64,000 nt of DNA from Trema orientale (Eukaryota; Streptophyta; Magnoliopsida; Rosales; Cannabaceae). Below the pieces are notes generated by a model, which made no database searches, was not told where the DNA came from, and saw only the letters and a list, made by a program, of their open reading frames with translations. The number at the start of each line of letters is the position of its first letter. Within the stretch, counting starts at the first letter, position 1. The position numbers and the translations under genes are program-made. The stretch lies in assembly GCA_002914845.1 (NCBI GenBank), contig JXTC01000485.1, positions 1 through 64,000 of the forward strand, given 5' to 3'. This document shows, piece by piece, positions 1 through 10,000 of this stretch.

Positions 1-157
1 CTTCTGGGTCTGCGACAAGCCCCACTTCTGGGTCTGCAATTTCCCCCACTTCTGGGTCTGCGACAAGCCCCACTTCTGGGTCTGCAATTTCCCCCACTTC
101 TGGGTCTGCGACAAGCCCCACTTCTAGGTCTGCAATTTCCCCCACTTCTGGGTCTGC
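1..157. repeat. 24-bp tandem repeat in 48-bp higher-order pairs
   Basis: Seven copies start at 1, 25, 49, 73, 97, 121 and 145. The core cttctgggtctgc is followed alternately by gacaagcccca and aatttccccca, giving a 48-bp higher-order unit. The 121 copy has one substitution (cttctaggtc). The array is entered at its first base, so it probably continues to the left. Confidence 0.9.
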
Positions 158-226
158 GTTAGAATTATGATCTGAAGTGTAGTCTATAGCGTCTCCCATT
201 CTTTTTTTTTTGGGAGCGTTTTCCAT
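1..226 (-). CDS. Partial repeat-containing protein, N-terminal part
   Basis: On the minus strand an ATG at 226 opens a frame that stays open to the window edge (75 codons). It begins MENAPKKKRMGDAIDYTSDH; PKKKR resembles a monopartite nuclear localisation signal. After about 25 residues it becomes an 8-residue repeat, ADPEVGxx, with the last two residues alternating between LV and EI. The repeats come from seven 24-bp DNA copies whose length is a multiple of three, so the frame is kept throughout. The C-terminal part lies outside the window. I do not recognise the family; it could be an unknown plant gene or a transposon protein. A second in-frame ATG lies at 199. Coding status rests only on the open frame and the protein-level periodicity. 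Confidence 0.4.
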   Translation of the reverse strand, partial: MENAPKKKRMGDAIDYTSDHNSNADPEVGEIADLEVGLVADPEVGEIADPEVGLVADPEVGEIADPEVGLVADPE

Positions 227-314
227 CCTGGAAGTTCTTTTTCAAACGGAAAAAAAGGGTAATAAATAAATAAATAAATGAAAAAGTAATAAATAAATAA
301 ATGAAATTTCATTT

Positions 315-790
315 GATTTGGGATTTGGTGGTATATGAATCAACCCTAAAACTACAACTAGGTTTAATAGTATAAGCGAAAGTTTGAGGAAAAGTTGTAA
401 AAGATTTAGAGGTATATGAATCATCCCCCTAAAACTCAGCTACGACCAGATTTAACATTATAAGCATTGATGCTAGATTTATGGGATTTAGAGGTATAGG
501 AAAGATACGATTAGTTTTAACATTAGGATTTAGAGGTATATGAAAGCTACGACTAGTTTTAACATTATAATCAAGGGTTGATACTAGTTTAATGGGATAC
601 AGAGGTATATGAATCAACCTAAAACAAAGCTAAGCTGTGACTGGATTTAATATTATAATCAGAAGTTGATACGATTTTCAGCTACGATCAAAAGTTTGAT
701 GAAAGTTATATAAATAAGGTAAAAATTACGCACCTGATAAACTTTTGATCAAAGTTGTATAAATAAGGTAAAAATTACACACCTGATAAG
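315..790. repeat. Degenerate direct repeats
   Basis: From about 315 to 680 the motif aggtatatgaatca, followed by a block like ctaaaactacgactagtttaacattataatc, recurs four to five times with substitutions and indels. A second pair of about 36 bp (ataaataaggtaaaaatta core, then cacctgataa) lies at about 704-740 and 753-789. No credible coding sequence; short ORFs here are repeat translations. Confidence 0.6.
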
Positions 791-1069
791 AAGGGGCACG
801 CCGTGAAGGAAGAAAAGAAAGGGATATTAGGGAAGCAGCTGAGTCTCAAGAAGAAAGTGAAATTTAAAAAGTGAGTGAAGTTGGGTTAGAATGAATAATA
901 GCTCATTAGTCCCTGAACCTTTAGTTATTACACATTCTATTATATTATTGTCTGATTATTTATTTTTACTGAACAACTTCTAAGCAAAAAAAAAGTCTCC
1001 CATTCGCATGAAAAAAGAAAAATAAATAAATGTGTGAGACTTGAGGGTATACTCCAAATTAGCATGAAA
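791..1069. other. AT-rich intergenic, no gene seen
   Basis: No coding frame, RNA gene or clear transposon end is visible here. Confidence 0.5.
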
Positions 1070-1290
1070 AAATGGAATATTAGATAATAACATATTCGAA
1101 AATGAGTAAATTTGAATGGATAAAGATTAAATTTAATAAAAATAAGGAATTTTCTTTTCTTTCCTTTTCCCTACTAATTGTGTACAAATTGATAATATTA
1201 CCATTCTCGTTTTGAATGATGCTATGTAATGTATCAATTACTCTCTCCTTTTTTTTTATTATTTATTGGTGTTATTTATCATTTTAAATA
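1070..1290. repeat. Dispersed repeat, copy of 18533-18770
   Basis: Shares a long collinear match with 18533-18770: gaatattag, taacatattcgaaaatg, tttgaatggataaagatt, aaggaattttctttt, ctactaattgtgtacaa and gttatttatcattttaaa occur in the same order. A shorter third copy lies near 12725-12785. Family not recognised. Confidence 0.75.
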
Positions 1291-3440
1291 AGGTCAAGTT
1301 GTAATTCATTCTCTACCTGCATTATTTGATAGACCTAGAATTGATCATTAAATTAGTAAATTATTTTCCATTTTTCATGTAATATACAACGACTATTTCA
1401 TCAAATACTAAAAAATTACGACTATAAAATCTTCGCAGAATTTCAAAATAGAGAGAACAAGCTTAAGATTATTGTTGAGTAAAAATTTAGAAAATCACGC
1501 AGCATAATTTCACACATGCCAAATTTAAATTGTGAAAGTTTATTAATTTAAGTTGGACCTATTCATGATTATAAAAATAACCTATTAACTAAAGGAAAAT
1601 CTTTTGATTCCAATTTTTGTGGGAAATTTGGGTGATTTTGAATTGCAGCTGCATTTGACTAGATTAATCAAATTGCTACATACCCCGTTAAGGGATCAAG
1701 CCATTCGTAAATCTAGGAGTTTTGAATTGAAATATAAAAAGTTCCGTGAATGACCATTTAATTGAATTTATCGCAATATTTGAGACTTCATAAAATTTCG
1801 GTAGATGACCATGTCGCGGAATTGAGTGAATTTTAGAAGTTAATGAATTCATACGTAAATGACCCTTTGTGGAATTCTAGGAGTTGTGTTTGAATTTAGG
1901 ATAGACCCTTCGTGGAATTCCATGAGTTGTATTTAAATTTGGGATAAACGACTTTCTTGAAATTTTGAGAAAGTCCAATTCAATTTGTGATTTACGACTG
2001 CGCTTAGCTTTTGTGACTAAGTTGCCTATGAATCCTTTTGAAGGAATCAAGTCAACGTAGTTCGGATTTTGTGGTTTTGGAATTTTCATGGTGAGAGGTC
2101 TCATTGAGATTTTAAAATAACATTTTAATCTAAGAATTTATCATTGGTAAAAGTTATGTTTATTCTAATAATAAATAACATGGTTTATACCTTTCCAATC
2201 ACTTGTTGGACTGAAACAAAATGATTTTTTTAGTAGTATTTTTCAAAATAACATTTTTCGTAGTGTCACAAATTGTATGACGATGAGCCACATAATTTGA
2301 GATCATAAAATTATGGCTTTTCTAAGATTAATCAATAGTCACAAATTATATGATTCTCCGTCACACAGGGTCATAAAACATAAAAACAGTAGTCATTTTT
2401 CAAATCGATAATCATTTTTCAAGTCAAACTTAAAAAAGTCATTTTAGTCAAAATTATTACTATTTATTTCAATTTCCCACCTCTTTATACCCAGAGTAAG
2501 TAAACGGGCTATCACTTATAGAAGCCCATTTTTATGTGGGAGATTCTAGTATAGGAGGGGCCAAATCCCTCCTACTAGAGAAGTGTTTTTTGGACTGTTT
2601 GATGAAAATTGATACTAATCAAAATATTGAGTTTATAAAATATACGATGCACTTCAACACACAGAAATAATTCTCAATAGTCAAAGTAAAAATAAAAATT
2701 GAATGGACCTCACGTTCTCCTCTATGCCTTCTCTTTCAAAGCCGTTCTTCAACATTAGAAAATGAATGCTTTCCATACTCATAAACTTAGCAACTACATT
2801 CTAATTTTGCTCCATAAAATTTAGTGACTTCTACAATTATGATGATCAATTATTGCTATTNATAGGTAAAAGGCTTCAAATCTAGGAAAGTAAATGAATA
2901 AATTGTTATATTGACGACAGCGGTGGAGATATGAAATTGCTACAGGATTGAAAAGATAAAGCAGATTTGAAATTTAAAGCAAAATAATTTTAATGTTTAA
3001 GAAATTTACTGAGGTGAAAATGAGGCTCGATTTAGAAGAGAGAGTGTGTGGGCATAAGAGAAAGGAAATAGTATGGACGAAAATCAAGTGCTTCTCCGCT
3101 CAGTTTAATCAACTAGATTTGTCGAAGATCATGAGAGAGTCTCTGCTCAGTTTAATCAACTAGATTTGTTAAAGATCATGAGAGAGAGAGAGAGAGAATA
3201 GCAGATGCCATGGCCTTGGTTAAATCTGGGAAAAGTTTCAAGTGGTATAGCAAGAGAAGAAACAACATACAATAGTATTGGGCATTATTTTGGTGTATCA
3301 AGGTGTAGTTGTTATTGTTTTGGACTGATATTTTTACTATCATTGGATTAAATCCAATCCCCTACAAGTAGGAGGCTTACGAGAAAATTAAGGAATACAC
3401 GGCATTTCAAAAAAAAATCTCAAATATACGAGATCCTCAT
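1291..3440. other. Gene-free stretch with local direct repeats
   Basis: Contains a degenerate repeated phrase at about 1845-1955 (gaccctttgtggaattc then gacccttcgtggaattcc) and an imperfect 45-50 bp direct repeat at about 3095-3190 (gctcagtttaatcaactaga twice) ending in a GA microsatellite. A single N is at 2861. No coding frame I would support. Confidence 0.5.
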
Positions 3441-3513
3441 TTTCTTTAAGTACATACGGTATTTTTTAGATAAATACTTGTTTTCCCTCTTTCTTCCTTT
3501 TTTTTAACTATCG

Positions 3514-3770
3514 CTGAGATCTGAGCCCAACAATTGAGTCCTCCATCTTCTATGGCAGCCAAGTTTGCCATTTTTCCTCTGAACCCATCTATGTATAAGC
3601 TGGTCTTCGTCATCGTTATTGCCGATTGATTCGAATAAATGATTTTTGGTTTCCTCCAGTCCCAAATCAAATCCGATTTCATTTCTGATTTCACTCATTT
3701 TGCCGTAGAACTCTTTTTCACTACAATTCTCGCTCTCAAATTTATGCCGCTATTGCCGCCGTAAGCTCTA
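3514..3770 (-). pseudogene. Unrecognised ORF fragment
   Basis: On the minus strand an open frame reads ...KFESENCSEKEFYGKMSEI and continues through an acidic stretch (FESIGNNDDEDQLIHRW) before stopping at about 3507. Its composition looks more protein-like than neighbouring AT-rich frames, but a stop lies just upstream and no splice context is clear. Probably a gene or transposon fragment; chance is not excluded. Confidence 0.2.
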
Positions 3771-4880
3771 TTTTTGTACAATTCCTTGCTTTTCATTACT
3801 CATGTAAAAATATATGTATATTTCTGTATATATGTGTATATGTTGATTTTATAGTTGTATTGATATAGGCTGAAATGACTAAGTTTAGGAACGAGAAACC
3901 AAAAATCCCAATCCTAAATGAAAGAACATTGCCCAATTCCTTAGAATTAGCTTTGGGTGGAGAAAAAGGTGAATAGAAATTATGGGCTGAGAGATTAAAC
4001 CAAGTTTTCAGGATGGAGGATGGTATTTACACACATGTTTGTGTTTAATTTGTTTTTGTAAAATTATTGCAAAATACACTCACATAATATGAATAAGAAA
4101 AGACAAGAAAAGAAAAGAAAATCATTGATTTCTTTGTATATTGAAGGGTAGTGAATAATAAAATTTACTATCTTTCTTTGAATTATTTAGCCAAGTTTTA
4201 TAAGTAATATGAATCTATTTCTGTATATTATATATTAGGTGACTCAATTTCATTATAGTTTTGATTCTTACCTTGCACTTTTAAATTGATCACCATCATT
4301 GACATATTTGCAAATGTTCTATGTGACTAAGAATGGTAAATAAAGTAAGTTTTGTATACTTTAGTTCTAATAAAACGATGATGTATGTTTACTTAGTTAT
4401 TCTTGCCTCTTAGGTTGATTTTCAAGTTTTATGTATACACCATTTTCTAATCATAATCACATAAATGGATTATAATGATTGACAAATATAGTAAAATTAT
4501 CTGATTGTGCAAGTAAATTCTAGTAACTATTTACGATGTAAAGACTGGTTATTAGATACTAATTAGTATTGTTACTGGTAATATATAAATAGTTATGTAA
4601 TTAGTAACTAGTAACTGGTACCTAATTACCGGTCTTTGTAATCACCACTAACTTGAAAACTAGTAACAAATTAGATCCTAGTAACCAGTTTCTAGTAACT
4701 AATCTAGTTACTAATATGGTTTTGAACATGGTAATCGATGTGGTAACTAGTCATTGGTCTTGTATTTGCCATCAGTTTAGAAACTAGTAATTATATTTGT
4801 AAACTTGTATTTGTCATTTATATTATCAATACCATAAAGTCACATATTTTAAACATTTATTTACGGTAGAAAAAAAAATA
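3771..4880. other. AT-rich intergenic with ACTAGTAAC-type motif cluster
   Basis: No gene seen. Between about 4515 and 4800 variants of actagtaac and its complement gttactagt recur about ten times in both orientations. A similar cluster lies at 50580-50690, suggesting a degenerate dispersed repeat. Confidence 0.4.
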
Positions 4881-5052
4881 TGGCGCGTCTACAGTAGGGG
4901 CGCCCCTACGTAGGACCCTGTCTATTCACCGTTAGATCGGAATCTGTATATAAATAGATTCTCTACAGATTCCCGTTATTCCCCACAGATTCCCATCCAA
5001 CGATAATTAAGGCATGACCCTACGTAGGGACGCCCCTACCGTAGCCATCCCC
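4881..5052. mobile_element. MITE with TIRs around a ctacgtagg core
   Basis: About 172 bp with terminal inverted repeats of about 35 bp: left ctacagtaggggcgcccc tacgtagg, right (reverse complement) ctacggtaggggcgtccc tacgtagg. Both flanks carry aaaaaaata, a possible 9-bp target duplication as expected for Mutator-like elements, but it is low complexity and exact ends are uncertain by a base or two. No coding capacity. Confidence 0.7.
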
Positions 5053-5229
5053 AAAAAAATATATTTGAATATTAGATTTAATAAGAGTCCCTGGGGATTT
5101 AATTTAGTAAATCCCAAATTTTCAAAAGATGTAGTCATCCAAACATATTTCTTTATAAGTCCCAACATCTTAGGACTAAAATCCAATTTTCCTTCTGAAG
5201 AAATTTTGATAGCATAATGCTCTGGAATT

Positions 5230-5480
5230 TAAAAACTCTAGTTCCCTTGTGGTTATATCTCACTGTAAATCTCTTTTTAGCTTAAGTAGCCTAAGTCATG
5301 GTGAACCAAAATGAAATTTTGCACTTTTAACATTTTTTGGAAGAATTTTGGCATCCCAACAACCTTTAGAAGACAAAATTTAAGTTCCTCTTTGGCCATA
5401 TCTCACCATAGATCTCTTTTTGGCTTAATTAGCCTAGATCATGGTAGAACTAAAACGAAACCTAAAATTTTTAATTCTTT
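5230..5480. repeat. Imperfect direct repeat, about 85 bp units
   Basis: A unit at about 5238-5315 and one at about 5380-5460 share gttcc, atatctcac, atctcttttt, gcttaa, tagcct and atcatggt or gtcatggt in the same order and spacing. No gene; the ORFs here are repeat translations. Confidence 0.6.
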
Positions 5481-5819
5481 AGAGAGATCAAATTATAATG
5501 AATATAGCTTCACAACTTGATCTTCATCGACGACCTATTGGTCATATTAGGCCTTAGATCATAGGATAATCAAGGAGAAATTTAGGTGTAGGAAGAAGAG
5601 ATGTAGGAAAAAAGCCCATAAATATTTACTTTGAAGAAAAAGCAATTTTTGCACACCATATCTACTGCAAAGCTTTCTGTATTTTTCACTCTTTCTTTCT
5701 CTCTCTCTTCTTTTTTTTTTTTTTGGGTTTTTGCCATATGTTTCAAGAATACCAAAAAAATAAAAAATAAAAAATCCTTCCTCTGTTTTATGTGTCTATT
5801 TATGAACTAATCAAAAGCT

Positions 5820-6785
5820 GCAACAATGGACCTTCCGGCCCGACCTATTTTAGATAGGCCTATCACTGCCGCGGGCCAAAATAGGCCAGTCCATAATAGC
5901 CCACGTGGGCCAGCTTATTCTAGCCCACCATGGGCCAACTCTTTCTAGTTCAAAAACAAAAAAGAAAAAAACATTTTTTTTAACTTTAAATTATTTTTTT
6001 ATCAAATCCTAAATAATTTACATACAATTACACATTAATTTAAGTGTTAATTAATATAAACAAAAAATATATTTACTAATATTAAAAAAATTAATATGGA
6101 TAGAACTAAATAATTATGTAAATCATTAACAAAAATTTTATTTATAACTGCTTTATTAAAAATCTTATAAGTCAAATTCAATGGGACAATACAAAACATT
6201 AGTTTAGTAAGAGAAAAGTAGTATAAAATGTTGGGTTTTTGGCATAATTAGTCCCTGAATTTTTTGACGATTTGCAATGTATCCCTGAACTTTTTTTTTT
6301 AGCAATTAGGACCCTGAATTTAGAATTTTTGGCAATATATCCCCTGAACTTTTATTTTTGGCAATTAGGACCCTGAATTTAGAGTTTTTGGCATGATTGC
6401 CCCTGAATTTTTCGTTGATTTGTAATTTATTTTTTAATTGTTTAAAAATCTGCATATAACTCAGGGGATATNGATACATTGCAAACCATCGAAAAATTCA
6501 AGGACTAATCATGCCAAAAACCCTAAAATGTTTAAGATTATACAAAACAAATTTAAAAAAAATAAAATAAAAGAACAAAAAAACAATAAAAATAAAAGAA
6601 AAATGGATCAAAATAGAGCGGCCCACCTTTTCCCATCGTAGGTTGGCCCACCCAAGCCCAGACCCAACCCATTCTATGAACTTCAGTGAACCGGACTAGC
6701 CAAACCCAGCCCACAAATAGTAGATGACTGGACCGACTCATCTACAGTACCAATACGGGCCGACCTTTCCTAACACTGATCAATA
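5820..6785. mobile_element. Probable non-autonomous hAT-like element, interrupted
   Basis: Both ends carry clusters of ggcc/gggcc motifs (5835-5940 and 6615-6770) around an AT-rich core. The right end read in reverse starts cagtgttaggaaaggtcggc, resembling hAT termini, and the left end has ccttccggcccgacc. A clear 8-bp target duplication is not visible. The core is split by the MULE-type element at 6233-6523. Confidence 0.4.
6233..6523. mobile_element. Mutator-type MITE with perfect 9-bp TSD
   Basis: 291 bp flanked by taaaatgtt at 6224-6232 and 6524-6532, an exact 9-bp duplication. Termini are inverted: left gggtttttggcataattagt, right reverse complement gggtttttggcatgattagt, continuing through cctgaattttt and tttgcaatgtatc. 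Internal phrases such as gcaattaggaccctgaattt are also repeated. 9-bp TSDs are diagnostic of Mutator-like elements. No coding capacity. An N lies at 6472. Confidence 0.88.
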
Positions 6786-7078
6786 CATCACGTTTCTTTT
6801 CTTTATTATTATTATTTTTTTTTTTAAAAAAAAAGTTATTATTTGTTAAAAAATCATTAAATAAGGGTAGAAGAGAGGTGTAACTTCAAATTCTTGGTTA
6901 CGAGTAAATCTTTACATTGTTTAGAGTAAATAATAAAAATGTAAATCACCAGAAGTGCCAGGCATACCAAACCCTAAATTGGATCCTTCAACTTCAACCT
7001 TTTTTTGATGAGAAATCCTTCAGCATCAACTTGAAAGCATTTTCCGTTTTGTACAAGTCAAAATTATTGTCAACAAAA

Positions 7079-10000
7079 TTAATAGCGCCGGCCACCAGCT
7101 GTTGACAAAAGAACACGACTTAATTTCTTCCCTTTCTTTCCCAGATCATTCATCTTGGGTGCCTCTGAACCTTCAACAGTCTTGGTTCTAGATATTACGT
7201 TAGAAAATGACGGTACATCTGCGTTTCTGGAACCTAATAAATAAATGAATCAAAAAAATTAACATACCACAAAACAAGCCAGAACTTAGAAAAATCTGTT
7301 CCGATTATTTCGTAGTTCAAGCAAAACAGTTTAAACACATGGGACGACCGCCGTAAAAGCTAATTCGCATGCAACATTATTTAAATATAATGAATGGTAT
7401 CAGTAGATAGTCATAATCAAGCCAAAACCGACATGACACTGACCAGTAACAGAAGATTCCCCTGTCACTTGGTTGTCGTGCTGAGAACTATTTTCCTCAA
7501 TTTTCAGAGCTGGAGAATCATGCCCCGCAGCAAAACCAAACCTTGTAACATTTGAGAATAATTTCCGTTCCCCAGTAATAGAGGGGCTTGATGATGTCGT
7601 AGTTGGACTTATTAAAGCTAAACATGGTAGTGACAAGAAAACATAAGTTTATAGGAACAAAATTAAACCCACACATCAAATCCTAAGGGAAAGAATTAAT
7701 TGCATACTAAGGTAATGCGAGAAAATCCTATAAAGAATCCCGCACCTTTCGCAGCTCCAAGACATACTGATCATAATACCGATAATATATATGTTGATAA
7801 AAATATATGTTGATAAAAGCACGAGTTTCAATAATTTCTGCATGACTGCAACATCATTTAAAAAAAAAATTCTCAACTAGCCCCACCATTCCACAAATGC
7901 ATATATAGTATAAGAAAACGTCAAAAGTATTTTGATCACCCAAAATATGAGTACATGACTGATCTATAGCTTTACCAATAAAACCTCAAAAAGTATTTTG
8001 ATAAACCAAAATATGAGTCTATGACTGATCTATAGCTTTACCAATAACATTTTCAGATACCAATAAATCTTGGAAACCCAATTTAAGAGTACCTTCAAAG
8101 TCATCCATGGAGAAAATAGGGGATTCATCACGAGAAGACAGATCAAAACTTGAAAATATAGGCATCGGACCCTCTGTGGCAGCTTCAGCCTTGATTTTCT
8201 CTTTACGCTCCTAAAAATAAGAAAGGCGTTTTAGAATATAATTCTAATAGCACGTGAATATTAAATACCCAAAGAACAAGAAACCAGCAACAGAGTCTTC
8301 GGGCACTTTATCTAACATGTTTGGTTTGAATGAATGGTTTGGGAATGGAAATGACATTCCAATAAAAAGTTATATCTTTTTAGCAAATGAAAAACTGCTA
8401 CTTTGGAAATGATGGAATTGTTATTCAACTCCTCCACCCAAGAAATAACCTTTCCAACCCAAGCAAATTTAGGAAAAACTAACTTCTCCTTTTTCACCCT
8501 ACCAAAAAATCTAAAGACGAGGGTATTTTGGTCAACACGAGATTTATTTCATTTCATTCCACTATTAGTTCCAATTTTAACTATACAATGCACTATCATT
8601 CATATTCTTTTTCCAATTCCTTTCCATTACCATTCTATGAACCAAACAAGATGTACATGATCAATCATGTGAACCCTATTCCAGGAGTGCAATGAGTTGA
8701 ACTGTAAAAGTATAGTCTCATGTACTTAACATACTGATCTCCCTTGAGGATTAAATAGTATACAATGTCCCTTCCGACTATGTATTACAGTCGTATTACT
8801 GCTTTCCCAGTCACTTTCTATGCTACTAAGGTTAACTATATCTTTAAATGAGAAAGGGGCCAAAATTGCTTCTGTAATAAAATAACAGATAGGCAACAGC
8901 ATTGCCTCCTTAGACTACAATTGGTAAAGTCAAGCGCCGAAATATATATATATATTTGTATATACATAATAAACAACGTTAATGATACCTTCCTAGCAAG
9001 TTGCTTCCTTTGCTTTCCACGTCTCTTTATTTCATCCATGAAGGGAATCAAGGCATCAGGAGGTAAAAACTCGCGCAAATCAATTTCACACAGCTGAAAC
9101 AAAAGGGCACTTAATCACTAGAAATTTTAGGCAAAAAAGCAACAGTATTAAATAATTAGTAGTACACGCGTACCTGAAAAGTTGTAGTTAGAGAAAAATG
9201 GCTCAAAAAGCGAAGACGCCTCCTTATGGCTTCTGACTGAGTCACTGTCTCTAATTGCAAAATCTTTCCACAGATTCTGCATATGAAAAAGATTATAGTT
9301 AGAAAATGCACATAAATAAAACTTACTGTCTCTAAACACAAATCTTTCCAAAGATTCAGCAACGTAAACATTAATAGTTGGTAAATAAACATATAGATAA
9401 TACTTTTGAACAGAAAATCAGTGAAATTGGGAAATCATTTATTTGGCCAAATTTTTTAGAAAAGAGAATACATATTTGGCGAAACTGTTATCAAACACAT
9501 ACTCACTAAAAGAAGCAAAAACCCTACACACTCCTTTATCACTGAATTACATATTAGGACCGTTCTAGTAAACCCATTGCATAAGAGAACAAGAAAAATC
9601 AGCCATGATGGGAAAACAACACCAGATAAGCAAAAAAATTTTATGCGACAAGGAGAAATCTGTTCCCATGTACACTATGCTGCACAAGGAAGAACAAGGC
9701 AAGAAAAGTGATATAGCCAAAAACCTGTCAGGTAGCAAATCATGGCTCCCAAAATGATATAGAAGACACTTCATATTCAAAGGGTGAAGAATGATGTGCT
9801 GACCATCAGCTGCCTGACACAGACAGAAACAGAGCATGAGTAACAGTATCCCACTCAAGATTCAGGTTCCACATAGGGAATAGAAACAGGACTGAAGAAA
9901 TACTTAATAGCAATCAATTGTGAAACTCTAGATGGTTGATTGATAGGACACAGGCACGTGGAAAAACCAATTTGACATGACTTGAGGAACATCCATCAGA

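Noticed and set aside
1-157. Regular repeats resembling a CRISPR array
   Set aside because: The units are contiguous 24-bp coding repeats with two alternating variants and no unique spacers, in a plant nuclear genome.
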